A DNA stretch of 64,000 nucleotides from Hyphomonadaceae bacterium (GTDB lineage: Bacteria > Pseudomonadota > Alphaproteobacteria > Caulobacterales > Aquidulcibacteraceae), in the NCBI GenBank assembly GCA_023384105.1, contig JAHDXR010000001.1, positions 124,001 through 188,000 of the forward strand, written 5' to 3'. Within the stretch, counting starts at the first letter, position 1; each line of letters opens with the position of its first letter. Positions 1 to 9,744 of this stretch are shown in pieces. A program made the translations under genes and the position numbers. Under the pieces are notes generated by a model, which was not told the DNA's origin, made no database searches, and worked only from the letters and a program-made list of their open reading frames with translations.

Positions 1-86
1 CCCGATTGCAGATACTTGCGCTGAGAGCCAAGGATCGCCGCCAGTCTTCAAGACCCGATTCCGCGCCGATTCAATCTCAGCTGAAA

Positions 87-122
87 GGAAGGACCGCTCC
101 GAGAGCGGCCTTCCTTTTTTTC
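87..122 (+). terminator. Rho-independent terminator
   Basis: GGAAGGaCCGCTC-cga-GAGCGGcCTTCC stem followed by a T-run on the + strand. Confidence 0.8.
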
Positions 123-890
123 TCAGGTGATGAAGCGTTCGAAGACCGGGATGATGCGGTTCAGCCCCGCGCCGCGGCGATTGCGGTCGATCAGCGAGCC
201 GCCCCAATTGTAGCGGACGCCGATGCTGAATGTATTGGTCTCGATTTCACCTGGATCGAAGTCGACCAATCCGTAGCGATACTCGCCGAACACGCTGATG
301 GGCGCGTCGGCGAACTGATATTCCGCCCCGATTTGGGCGCTCCACACGTTCGGGTCGGACGTGCTGATATTGCCTTGGCCGAAGCCGGCGCCGCCTTGGA
401 TGCTGAAATTATCCGTGACGAAATACCGATACTCGCCTTCGAGCAGAGTGATGGCGTAGCCTTGGGTTTCCTGCTCGCTATAGCTCAAAATACCGCTGAC
501 GGTTGCGCGCGACAGATAGAATTGCGCTTCGATGGCGCCGGTCCAGGAAGCGATGTTGAAATCGTCGGCATCGTCATAGCCGACGTAACCGCCGATCAAC
601 CACGATGGGCTGCGCTTGTAGATGTGGACGCCAAGCCCCCACACGCCGACATCGTCGGCGTCGCCGCCCCAGTTGGCGTAACGCCCATCGATCTGCACAC
701 CGAGCGGAAGCTCGCCGAACGCGACTTGGCCGCCAATATTGGCGACATCAGCCTCGAACTCCGGCCCGCCGAAATCATAAGTGTGATTTCCGTAGCTCAC
801 ATCGACGTGGCCGCTCTGCGCCAGAGCCGCGTTTGGCGCGATCAATGCCGCCGCGAGTGCGGCGCTCAACAGGTATTTGCGCATGAGCAT
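123..890 (-). CDS. Outer membrane beta-barrel / porin-like protein
   Basis: 255-aa ORF, N-terminal signal peptide (MRKYLLSAALAAALIAPNAALAQ), alternating beta-strand pattern. Confidence 0.75.
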   Translation of the reverse strand: MLMRKYLLSAALAAALIAPNAALAQSGHVDVSYGNHTYDFGGPEFEADVANIGGQVAFGELPLGVQIDGRYANWGGDADDVGVWGLGVHIYKRSPSWLIGGYVGYDDADDFNIASWTGAIEAQFYLSRATVSGILSYSEQETQGYAITLLEGEYRYFVTDNFSIQGGAGFGQGNISTSDPNVWSAQIGAEYQFADAPISVFGEYRYGLVDFDPGEIETNTFSIGVRYNWGGSLIDRNRRGAGLNRIIPVFERFIT

Positions 891-954
891 CCCCTTTCAG
901 CGCCCTCCCAGCGAAGGCCAAACGTGAAATTGCGCGCACGACAGCGGACGGTTC

Positions 955-2262
955 TCATATCGTCGCTACTTCAAGCAGACGCTGCGTGCGCATGAGCACG
1001 TCATCTGTGTGTGCAGGCTCGACGCAGTTTAGGTCGTCGAGTGCGGTATGATGAAAGCGGTGGGCGCCAAACATACCGATCGCGGCGGCGTATCCTGCAG
1101 CCAGCACGGTCGCGAGTTCGCCGGCGGCGCCCGCGCTGGCGTCGTAGGCCGCTTCCAGTCCTGGCGCGCCCGCGAAGGCTGCGCGCGCAAGTGCGACGAA
1201 ATCGGAGCTGGCGACCAGAAAACGCTGCGGATCCGCGCTCGGCAGCGGCAGGAGACGCCCGCCCGCCTCGTGCCAGTCGCGCGCGGCGAAGCCTGCGCCA
1301 AGATGAAGCCAGAGCGCGGTCTGGTCCGGGGTCGGCGCCTTGCTTTCGATGAAGGCCGCGCCGCCCGTATTCTCGAACTCGTGCGAACTGGTTGAGACGA
1401 AAACGAGATTGTGCCCGGTAAATCGGTCCCGCATCCAGCGCGCGAGCGCCAGAAACACCGCCACACCGGGGCCGCGTTCGCCCGCACAGACGCCCCAACC
1501 CGAGCGTGGCGTCGACACAACGATCGAGCGTCGCGCCCCGCGGTCGAGGCGGCCGATCAGATTAAAAGCCTCACGTGTCGACGGAGGCGCATCCAGTGCG
1601 AGACTAACATTGCGTCCGGCGTGAGCGGCGATATCGAATGCGCGCCACGCCTTGGGCGCCAGCATCAGCACAGGCCCTCGTTCGTTTGTGAGCGGGCGAT
1701 TCAATCTGATGAGTTCGCCCGTTGGACCGTGCGTCACGAGGATCAGCGCGCCGGCGCCCGCTGTGAAAACGCGCGCGATCGCTGCGGCGATCTCAGGCTG
1801 CGCCGCCGAGGACCAGCGTCGCTGCGGCAAATGCGCGATGACGACAGCGCCGCCGGCGCCGCTCAGACTTGTTAGCCCGGGGCTCCAGTCCACGAGCGGC
1901 GCCTCGATGCGCATCTGTGCGGGGGAAGGGCCGGTATCGTGCACGGCGAGGTCGACGCCGCGCCCGGCGAGGGCGAGCGTGCACCGCTGGAGATCGAGGT
2001 CGAGCGCGGGGATCGGCTGGCGTTCGGTGGCGTAGCCAAGCTCAGACAAGCGCCTCTCAATCCACGCGCCCGATGCTGCGTCGCCGGGGCCGCCGGCGTT
2101 CTTGGCGCCAAAAGCGGCGAAGGCCGCCAGATCGGCTGCGATGGCGGCGGCTGGCCCGCCTGTTTGGAGCGTGGACGCGCACGCCCCTGCAAGACCGGCC
2201 AGCCCGGCGCCAAGCGCTGAGCGGCGGCTGAGGGCTGGCGGGGGCGTCCAAATTGTGCGCAA
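955..2262 (-). CDS. M28-like peptidase / PA-domain hydrolase, Tat/lipoprotein-like signal
   Basis: ORF to 2391; likely start near a TTG at 2262, N-terminus RRSALGAGLAGLAGACAS; SSHEFENTGGAAF / HLGAGFAARD segments resemble the M28 family. Start uncertain. Confidence 0.6.
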   Translation of the reverse strand: MRTIWTPPPALSRRSALGAGLAGLAGACASTLQTGGPAAAIAADLAAFAAFGAKNAGGPGDAASGAWIERRLSELGYATERQPIPALDLDLQRCTLALAGRGVDLAVHDTGPSPAQMRIEAPLVDWSPGLTSLSGAGGAVVIAHLPQRRWSSAAQPEIAAAIARVFTAGAGALILVTHGPTGELIRLNRPLTNERGPVLMLAPKAWRAFDIAAHAGRNVSLALDAPPSTREAFNLIGRLDRGARRSIVVSTPRSGWGVCAGERGPGVAVFLALARWMRDRFTGHNLVFVSTSSHEFENTGGAAFIESKAPTPDQTALWLHLGAGFAARDWHEAGGRLLPLPSADPQRFLVASSDFVALARAAFAGAPGLEAAYDASAGAAGELATVLAAGYAAAIGMFGAHRFHHTALDDLNCVEPAHTDDVLMRTQRLLEVATI

Positions 2263-2266
2263 TACT
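2249..2266. promoter_or_regulatory. Putative GntR operator copy 1
   Basis: CAAATTGTGCGCAATACT between divergent genes; matches the copy at 3054. Confidence 0.5.
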
Positions 2267-2293
2267 GCTTCCCTGGGCGGCAGGAGGCGAGTA

Positions 2294-3016
2294 GTGACCG
2301 AAGAGCCGGCGGCGTCAAGCCAGGAGGAGGCCGAGCGCGAGCTGCCGCTCGACGCCATCATCGCGCGCGAACTGGTGCGCGACATCGTCAACGGCGTCTA
2401 TCCGCCGGGCTGCTGGATCCGCGAGCAGGAGGTGGCCTCCAAACACGGAACCAGCCGCACGCCGGTTCGCAACGCCTTCCGCCAAGTCGAGCGTGAGGGC
2501 TTTATCAAGGTCAGGCCCTGGCGCGGGGCGATGGTGCTTGAACTCAGCGCCGACGACACCCGCTATGTGCTCGACCTCCTGGAAGTCGTCTACGGCGTCG
2601 CCATGCGCATCGCGGCGGAGAAGACGCCGGAATCGCAATTTCCCCTTCTTGATGAGATGTTTGCGCGCGCCTTGGACGCCGTCGATCGTAATTCGCTGCC
2701 TGAGCGCGTCGAGATCGCCTTTCAGATGGGTCGGCGCCTATCGCGCTGGAGCGGCAGCGCCATCGTCCATGACGTCTTGAACCGGGTGGGCAGTTTGGCG
2801 CTTTGGCAGCACCGGTTTTTGGACTTCGACGTGCCCGCGGCGGCGCAGCGCCAGGTCGAGTTGCACCGTGGCCTGGTGGCGGCGATCAAGACCCGCAACG
2901 GCGCGGAAGCCGAACGTTGCGCGCGCGAGATCGTGGCGCTGACACGCAGCTTTCTCGTCCCGCGTGTGCGTCTCCAAAAGGACACGCCACCCCCGAAACG
3001 ACCCAGGAAGAGCTGA
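2294..3016 (+). CDS. GntR family transcriptional regulator (FadR-type)
   Basis: wHTH: LVRDIVNGVYPPGCWIREQEVASKHGTSRTPVRNAFRQVEREGFIKVRPWRGAMV; GTG start preceded by AGGAGG. Confidence 0.85.
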   Translation: MTEEPAASSQEEAERELPLDAIIARELVRDIVNGVYPPGCWIREQEVASKHGTSRTPVRNAFRQVEREGFIKVRPWRGAMVLELSADDTRYVLDLLEVVYGVAMRIAAEKTPESQFPLLDEMFARALDAVDRNSLPERVEIAFQMGRRLSRWSGSAIVHDVLNRVGSLALWQHRFLDFDVPAAAQRQVELHRGLVAAIKTRNGAEAERCAREIVALTRSFLVPRVRLQKDTPPPKRPRKS

Positions 3017-3053
3017 GCTTGCGCGCGGCAGTTGACAAGCCGCTACTTCTATT

Positions 3054-3072
3054 CAAATTGTGCACAATATGG
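3054..3072. promoter_or_regulatory. Putative GntR operator copy 2 (perfect palindrome ATTGTGCACAAT)
   Basis: CAAATTGTGCACAATATGG about 90 bp upstream of the TonB receptor gene. Confidence 0.55.
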
Positions 3073-3161
3073 CTCCAATAGAGAGCCAGGGAGGAGACTT
3101 CCAACACGTGGGTGCGGCGCGAATGAGCGCCGCCGCGCGTTAGAGATTGGGGAGTGGGAAG

Positions 3162-5540
3162 ATGAACAAGCGCGTCTTGCGCATAGGCGCTGCGGCGTTG
3201 GCGCTGGTGTTTCCATTTGCAGTGCCGGCGGTCGCCCAGGAGAGCCAGCCAGCGGCCGAAGATGCGGACGAAGTCGTTGTCACCGCGCGCCGCCGCGCTG
3301 AGCAATTGCGCGAGGTGCCGGCCTCGGTCACCGCGATCACCGAAGCTGACCGCCAAGCGCTCGTACTCGACCGCATGGACGATTATCTGCGCCAGTCGCA
3401 AAGCACGACGTTGGTGACGTCAGGTCCCGAATATCTCAACGACATCACCATTCGCGGCCAGGGCAGCGGCCGCGTCGGCTTTACCGAGACGGCGACCGGC
3501 CTCTACCGCGACGGCGTCTACAATGCCGGCGGCGGTTTCGGCGGACGCACTTTGAGCCGGCTCGATCTTTTCGACACGTCCCGCGTCGAAGTGTTGCGCG
3601 GTCCCCAAGGCGCGTTGTTCGGACGCAACGCCGTGGGCGGCGTCATCAATGTCATTCCAAACGGCCCGGGCGACGAATTCGACGCACGCCTGACCGGGCG
3701 GTACGCCGATCCAGAACGCACCGACCTGGAGGCGGTGCTCAATATTCCGGTCGGCGACACCTTCGCGGTGCGCCTGGGCGGTTTCCACACCAATCAGGAC
3801 GAAGGCTTCATCTTCAACACAGCGACCGGCGAATTCATCGATCGCCAGGAAGTAGGCGGCGCGCGCGTCACCGCCGAAACGCGGCCAACCGAGGCTGTCA
3901 GGTTTGCGGCGTCGATCGAGTATTTCGACGGCGAGACCCCAGCCTTCACCGGGCTGGCGCGCAATCCGATTCTCGATCCCGAACCTTACGTGCGCGCCAA
4001 CCAGAACAGAGTCGGCGTCACCAATGTGATCGAGCGTGCGCTCACGCTGAGCGCCGATTTCGAATTGGGCGGGGCCGATCTGGCGCTGCGCGCTGCACGG
4101 CGCGAGCGCGACGGCGGGCGCACCAACGAGGATGACGACCATTTCGCAGGTCAATCCCTGACCGACGTCCTCTCCGGCGCTCCAGTGGGATTTCCCGATT
4201 ACACGCGCGCCCAGCTCGAAGTCTATGAGCGCGATATCTATCAGGCGATTCTCACGTCGCGAAGCGAGGGGCGCCTGCGCTGGCTGATCGGTGGTGAAGT
4301 GCTGCAGTCGACAGACCGGGTCAACACCGAGCCGCTCTTATGCCCCGCCTACACCGGCGCTCCTCAAGCGGCGACGCCGGGCTGCTTTGTCGGCGACGCC
4401 GGCGTCTTGGCCGGGGCTTCGCTCACCGCGCGCAGCGCCGGTCGGCGCACCATGAACAACGACCGTTTCATCGAGGAGCTGCAATCGATCTCACTCTTCG
4501 GTTCGATCGACTACGACTTGACCGAGCGGCTCCTGCTTGGTCTCGAGATGCGCGTGCAGCAAGATGAACGCGACTATCAGTTCCGCCGCTTCTCTGAAGA
4601 TCCGCTCGTCTATTTCGGCGCCGGCGCGCCGCCTGCAGGAATGCTCGCGCCGCTGGGCGGATCCGGCGTCACCACCACACAATTTTGCCCGCCGACATTG
4701 GCGGCGCCGGCGTGCGCGCCGGGAAACGAAACGGCGGAAGTGTTTTCCCAGCAGGAGAACACTTTCTATACGCCGACCGCGACTCTCAGATGGAATTTCG
4801 CCGATGAACAATACGCATATCTGCGTTTTGCCACCGGCTATCGCTCCGGCGGCTTCAACACCAATTTGCCTCCGACCACGATCCGCTCGGCGCTCGCCGG
4901 CGCGCTTACCTATGACGCCGAGTACGCTTACAATTACGAAGCAGGCTGGAAGGGCGAGCTGTTTGGCTTCAACGCCGAAGCGGCAATCTTCTATACTTGG
5001 ACGGACAGCGTGCAGGTGGTGACTGCGCCCGCTCTTGGCGCGCCGGGTTTTGTTCTGTCCAATGCCGGCGACGCGCACGTCTATGGCTTCGAAGCGGAGC
5101 TGCGGCGCACGTTCGAGCTTGGACCGGGCCGCCTCGCCACGCGTCTCGCCTTCGCAACTTTGGACGGGAAATTCGAGGAGGGGGCAAGTCTCATCAACCA
5201 AGGCGTCGTGGTCGATCTTGAGGGACGCCAAGTGCCGCGGCTTCGCGACTACCAAGTGACAGCCAATCTCTTCTACACCCAACCGATCGGAACCCTACGC
5301 GGCTTCGTCGGCGTCAGTGGTCAGTTCGCCGACGGCGGTTTCGATAATCCGGATAATACGCGCGCGTATGAAGGTTACGAACTTTACGATGCGCGCCTTG
5401 GGCTTGAAGGCGGACATTGGCGCTTTTCGCTGTTCGGCCGCAACCTCACCGATGCGCGCTACGTGCTGAACGAGGTGAGCACCAACCAATTCTGGAGCCA
5501 GCCCCGCGTCTACGGTGCGGAGCTCACACTGCGCTATTAG
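3162..5540 (+). CDS. TonB-dependent receptor
   Basis: Signal peptide; DEVVVTARRR TonB box region; plug VEVLRGPQGALFGRNAVGGVINV; C-terminal barrel. Confidence 0.95.
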   Translation: MNKRVLRIGAAALALVFPFAVPAVAQESQPAAEDADEVVVTARRRAEQLREVPASVTAITEADRQALVLDRMDDYLRQSQSTTLVTSGPEYLNDITIRGQGSGRVGFTETATGLYRDGVYNAGGGFGGRTLSRLDLFDTSRVEVLRGPQGALFGRNAVGGVINVIPNGPGDEFDARLTGRYADPERTDLEAVLNIPVGDTFAVRLGGFHTNQDEGFIFNTATGEFIDRQEVGGARVTAETRPTEAVRFAASIEYFDGETPAFTGLARNPILDPEPYVRANQNRVGVTNVIERALTLSADFELGGADLALRAARRERDGGRTNEDDDHFAGQSLTDVLSGAPVGFPDYTRAQLEVYERDIYQAILTSRSEGRLRWLIGGEVLQSTDRVNTEPLLCPAYTGAPQAATPGCFVGDAGVLAGASLTARSAGRRTMNNDRFIEELQSISLFGSIDYDLTERLLLGLEMRVQQDERDYQFRRFSEDPLVYFGAGAPPAGMLAPLGGSGVTTTQFCPPTLAAPACAPGNETAEVFSQQENTFYTPTATLRWNFADEQYAYLRFATGYRSGGFNTNLPPTTIRSALAGALTYDAEYAYNYEAGWKGELFGFNAEAAIFYTWTDSVQVVTAPALGAPGFVLSNAGDAHVYGFEAELRRTFELGPGRLATRLAFATLDGKFEEGASLINQGVVVDLEGRQVPRLRDYQVTANLFYTQPIGTLRGFVGVSGQFADGGFDNPDNTRAYEGYELYDARLGLEGGHWRFSLFGRNLTDARYVLNEVSTNQFWSQPRVYGAELTLRY

Positions 5541-5551
5541 AGGCAAGAGCC

Positions 5552-6556
5552 ATGGTCTTCACGCCGGTGGGAAACACGCTGTGCGCACTCATGCTGGTTC
5601 TGGCGTTGTCACTTGGCGCCTGCGCCGGTTCGAGCGCCGCGCAAGCCGCGCCGGCGGCGCCAACGGAGGGCGTGGAAATCGTTTACGGCGAGTGGCGCGA
5701 CGCCGCGCGCGATCGCGTCGTGCCGTACAAGCTCTACTTGCCGAGCGCACGCATGCCCGCGCCGGTGGTGATCTTCTCGCACGGCCTCGGCGGCAATCGC
5801 GAAGCGGCGTCGTATCTGCTTGAATATCTCGCCGCCAACGGTTTTGCCGCCGTTTCAATCCAGCATCCCGGCACCGACGAAACGCTGTTGCGCGGCGGGG
5901 GCGGCATGGAGCGCTTGCGCGAGAGTGTGCGCGACGTTCGCGCCGCCGCCGCGCGGTTCGGCGACGTGCGCTTCGTCATCGATCAATTGGAGCGTGAGAA
6001 CGCTGGCGGCGTCCATGCCGGCCGCTTCGATCTCTCGCGGATCGGCATGTCGGGGCACTCGTATGGCGCGCTGACGACTTTGATCGCGGTGGGTCAGCGC
6101 CCGGCCGCGGGTCCGGCTGATCGGTTTCGCGATTTCCGCATCGATGCGGCGATCGTCTACAGCCCCAACGCGCCACGCAATCAGGAACCCGCGGCGGCGC
6201 TCGGCGACATCCGCACGCCTATTCTGCATTTGACCGGAACGGCGGACCGGACGCCGCTCGATCTCGAGATGACGCCGGAAGGGCGCCAGATTCCCTTCCG
6301 CACCATTGCCGGCGCCGACCAGTTTCTGATCGTGTTCGATGGCGGCGATCACATGATCTTCTCCGGGCGCGTGCAGCGCAGCGGGCGCATGAACGCCGCC
6401 CAGCAGGCGCAGACCGAGGCGATTCGACGGGAGAGCTTGACCTTCTGGCGTGCTTATCTTCTGGAGGATGCGTCGGCGCTCGCCGCGATCTGCGGCCTGC
6501 CGCAACGCATCGATCCAATCGGGACCGCCGAGGTCAAAGCCGCGCGCTGCGGCTAG
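5552..6556 (+). CDS. Alpha/beta hydrolase (dienelactone hydrolase/chlorophyllase-like), lipoprotein
   Basis: Lipobox-like LSLGAC; VIFSHGLGGN, GMSGHSYGA nucleophile elbow. Confidence 0.8.
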   Translation: MVFTPVGNTLCALMLVLALSLGACAGSSAAQAAPAAPTEGVEIVYGEWRDAARDRVVPYKLYLPSARMPAPVVIFSHGLGGNREAASYLLEYLAANGFAAVSIQHPGTDETLLRGGGGMERLRESVRDVRAAAARFGDVRFVIDQLERENAGGVHAGRFDLSRIGMSGHSYGALTTLIAVGQRPAAGPADRFRDFRIDAAIVYSPNAPRNQEPAAALGDIRTPILHLTGTADRTPLDLEMTPEGRQIPFRTIAGADQFLIVFDGGDHMIFSGRVQRSGRMNAAQQAQTEAIRRESLTFWRAYLLEDASALAAICGLPQRIDPIGTAEVKAARCG

Positions 6557-6560
6557 TCGC

Positions 6561-7910
6561 ATGGAGATCGCGCCGATGCATCGCCGCCGGATGATCCAGA
6601 CGTCGCTCGCTTTGGCCGTGTCGGGCTGTGCGACGGGCCCAATTGGCGATAGCGGCGGCGGCGATCCGTTCGAGCGCGCGTTCTATTATGCGTTTCCGCT
6701 CTACGAGTTCGCCCGCATCCAGCAGGATCGCACCGGCGCGATCGACGGCCAGCCTGGGCGGCTCAACACCATCGTGCACCGCGCGCAATTGCTCGATCAC
6801 ACCTCGCGCCTGGTCACGGCGCCGAACAACGACACGATCTATTCGTCGTCGTTCCTGGAGCTCTCAAGAGGCCCAGTCGAGATCGAGGCGCCCAGTTCGT
6901 CGGAGCGATACTTTTCCATCGCTTTCATGCAGGCGTTTACCGACGTGTTCGCCTATATCGGTACGCGGGCCACCGGCGGGGAGGGCGGGCGCTATTGGAT
7001 CGTCGGCCCGCAATGGACGGGCGAGGGCGCAGAAGGCGTCCGCATCATCCGTTCGCCGACCAATGATGTGTGGATGCTCATGCGTACGCTGGTTGACGGG
7101 CCAAGTGATCTGGCCGTGGCGCACGCGTTTCAGCAGCGGCTCACACTAACGCTTCCGCCGGGCCGCGCCGGCGCGCGCGGTTACGCAGTGACGGCGCGCG
7201 ACGTCAACGATCCGGCGAACTTTCTGGCGCTTGCCAACGAGGTGATCGCGCGCTCGCCGGGGGGCGCAGATCAGCTCGCCCGCGCGCCGGGTTTCGCCGC
7301 GCAGGGCGTCGGCGTTTCCAATCCGCCATCGCCTGAAGTGCTGGAGCGCTTTCGCGAAGTGATCCCGGCTGCGCTCGAAACGCTGCGCGATGTGTTTCGC
7401 TTCAGAGACTACGCCGTCGATGGCTGGAGCTACCAGCCGCCGGGCATTGGCGATTTCGGCGACAATGACCGGCTCCGCGCCGCCGTGGCGCTCGGCGGCA
7501 TTGCGGCGCTGGGCGAGGAAGAGGCGATGTACTTCCACGCCAACTTCGACGCTGCTGGCGAACGGCTTAACGGCGCTGCGCGCTATCGTTGGCGCGTGCC
7601 AGCCGGCGGCGTGCCGGTTGACGGATTTTGGTCGCTGACCATGTACACGGTCACGCCCGAGGGGCGCTACTTCCTGGTCGATAACCCGATCCAGCGTTAT
7701 TCGATCGGCGATCGCACGCAGGGTTTGGTCGTCGATGCCGACGGCGGCATCGAGATTTGGATTCAGCGCGAGCGTCCGGAGGGCGCGATGGCGGCCAATT
7801 GGCTGCCGGCGCCGGAAGGCCCGATGCGCTTGGCGCTGCGCGCGTACCTGCCCAAGCCACAATTGCGAAGCCGTTCCTGGCGCGTGCCTGCGCTGCGCCG
7901 CGTGATTTGA
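6561..7910 (+). CDS. DUF1254/DUF1214 domain-containing protein
   Basis: APNNDTIYSSSFLEL, FWSLTMYTVTPEGRYFLVDNPIQRYSIGDRT are typical of DUF1254/1214. Confidence 0.8.
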   Translation: MEIAPMHRRRMIQTSLALAVSGCATGPIGDSGGGDPFERAFYYAFPLYEFARIQQDRTGAIDGQPGRLNTIVHRAQLLDHTSRLVTAPNNDTIYSSSFLELSRGPVEIEAPSSSERYFSIAFMQAFTDVFAYIGTRATGGEGGRYWIVGPQWTGEGAEGVRIIRSPTNDVWMLMRTLVDGPSDLAVAHAFQQRLTLTLPPGRAGARGYAVTARDVNDPANFLALANEVIARSPGGADQLARAPGFAAQGVGVSNPPSPEVLERFREVIPAALETLRDVFRFRDYAVDGWSYQPPGIGDFGDNDRLRAAVALGGIAALGEEEAMYFHANFDAAGERLNGAARYRWRVPAGGVPVDGFWSLTMYTVTPEGRYFLVDNPIQRYSIGDRTQGLVVDADGGIEIWIQRERPEGAMAANWLPAPEGPMRLALRAYLPKPQLRSRSWRVPALRRVI

Positions 7911-8482
7911 GCTGCCGGCGGGGGCGAAGCAAGACGTCTTGCAGCGGCGCGTGAACGCGAGCCACATCGAATGGCGCGCTGTTGCACCGATGATAAGCGC
8001 CTTGCCTAGCGTCTGCTTACAATCCGGGCGTGGCTACATCCGTTTCTGGGATAAACCAGACTCATGGCACCTCAAGTTTGTGACAATTGACTGTTCCGAA
8101 CTCTGCGGCCAAGTTCTCCAAGGCGCAACAATATCAAAAGCCTAGACCACCACCGAACACTGGATCCTTCTCCCTCCCTCTCCGCCATTGCCATGCTTTT
8201 ACTGGGCAAACGCCGGAAATTGCCGCCGGCTGCCGCCGGAGCCGCGACGCAACGAAACTCGGAAAATCGCCTGTTGACGCAAAGGCGTAGCATCGGCGGC
8301 GATCGGCGGTGAAAAAGTTCGAATCCCTCGCGGTGGAATCGTGGACTGGCTTGAAACGCACTTGAGGTAGTTGCCCCCGATCAGCCTGCTACGGGGACGC
8401 GCTGAGCGCTAATTTTCAGATGCCGGCGAGGCCATTGGTGCGGTGGCGGCGCTGACGCGCCTGTTTCCACGCCTGGCTTTCC

Positions 8483-8719
8483 TCATCCTTGCGGCCCGAA
8501 CATTTCATCGAACAGATCGCCGAACCAGCGCTCGAACACCTCGATTTCGGCCTCGGTGATGGGCACGCGCTCCGGCCAGTCGTCGATGACCACGAACTCA
8601 AGTTCGGCTTTCCGCTTCCGCCCAGCTCGCGGCGGTGTTGGGCGAGCGTAGTCGTAAAGATCGTCAAGATCGCCGCACCGCTCGTCGATTGTCCGGTGGG
8701 GAGGTCGTTTTCGCTTCAT
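8483..8719 (-). CDS. Hypothetical small protein (accessory-island associated)
   Basis: 78-aa ORF MKRKRPPHRTIDERCGDLDDLYDYARPTPP... Confidence 0.4.
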   Translation of the reverse strand: MKRKRPPHRTIDERCGDLDDLYDYARPTPPRAGRKRKAELEFVVIDDWPERVPITEAEIEVFERWFGDLFDEMFGPQG

Positions 8720-8896
8720 GCCTCATTGGCGCCGTCCGGGATGTCCGCCGCAAGCGCAAAAACCGGGCGTCGTATGGGATCGTGCAAATAGCGCCGAACG
8801 GTGGGTGTCGACATCGGTGCTGCCGGAGCGAGCGGCGGAATTGGACGGCAGCCTCGAACGCGCCGCGCTGACGCGGCGTTTTCAAGGAAGATCGTC

Positions 8897-9155
8897 ATGA
8901 CGAAATCTGCAGACACCCTCCCGCCTCGCTATTTGCGCACGCCCGAAGCCGCCCGCTTTCTCGGCTTGTCCGGGCGCACGCTGGAGAAGCACCGGACCTA
9001 TGGCACCGGTCCGCTCTACCGGAAACTTGGAGGCCGGGTGGTCTATGCGATCGCCGACCTGCAAGCGTGGGCGGAGTCCGGCTTGAAAAGCTCGACATCC
9101 GATCCGAGCACCGGCCCGGCGCCGGCAGGCCGCTCTGATGGTCCGCAAGGATCGA
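8897..9155 (+). pseudogene. Helix-turn-helix (AlpA/excisionase-like) DNA-binding protein, 3'-truncated
   Basis: PPRYLRTPEAARFLGLSGRTLEKHRTYGTGPLYRKLGGRVVYAIADLQAWAESG; the C-terminal tail runs into IS30 sequence. Confidence 0.6.
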
Positions 9156-9744
9156 AGAGGCTGGCGACCTTGGCGAGCAGCACGTAGCGCGAATGCCGTT
9201 CGACCAGGGTGACAACGAAGCTGTTCTTCGATCTGCACTGGAGATCGCCTTCCCAATGACCTGGTACAGCGATCCTCCGCTGAAGCAGGGCGCTGGCTGA
9301 TCGACACCGCGTAGGGGATGCGGCCGCGCTGATCCTTCTTGGCGCTGCGTGGCGCGAGCGGCGGATCGGACGGCGCGTTCGCAGATGCTCAAGCAGCTCT
9401 TTTTCAACACGCCCCGGGCTTGCGCATAGAGGCTGCGATAGATGGTCTCGTGAGACACGTGCAACGCCTCGGTGCGTGGAAACGTGCGCTTGAGCCATCC
9501 CGAGATCTGCTCAGGTGACCAATCCATTTCCAGTTTCGTCGCAACAGCTTGGCGCAAGCGGGCATGGACCGCCAGCTTGCAGCGCTTGGGTCTCAGTGCG
9601 CGTTTCCAGGCCTGGCTGTCAGCGACGGTCGCGCGATAGCGCGCCGTGCCCCCATTGCAACTGATCTCGCGGCTTATTGTCGATGGCGCCCGTTTCAACG
9701 CGGCTGCGATCGCGCTGGGAACGGCTGGCGACCAGGCCTCTAGT
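9155..9744 (-). pseudogene. IS30 family transposase remnant (both ends lost, frameshifted)
   Basis: APSTISREIS, DWSPEQISGWLKRTFP, VSHETIYRSLYAQARGV in one frame; VEKELLEHLRTR, VPGHWEGDL, VTLVERHSRYVLLAKVAS in another. Confidence 0.85.

Noticed and set aside
6-995. 329-aa + strand ORF
   Set aside because: Antisense to the signal-peptide-bearing beta-barrel protein at 123-890 and crosses a clear terminator.
8305-8340. GTTCGAATCCCTCGCGGTGG, tRNA T-loop-like sequence that might be an attachment-site scar
   Set aside because: The T-arm stem does not pair and no upstream tRNA body or matching repeat was found; too weak to report as a tRNA or att site.
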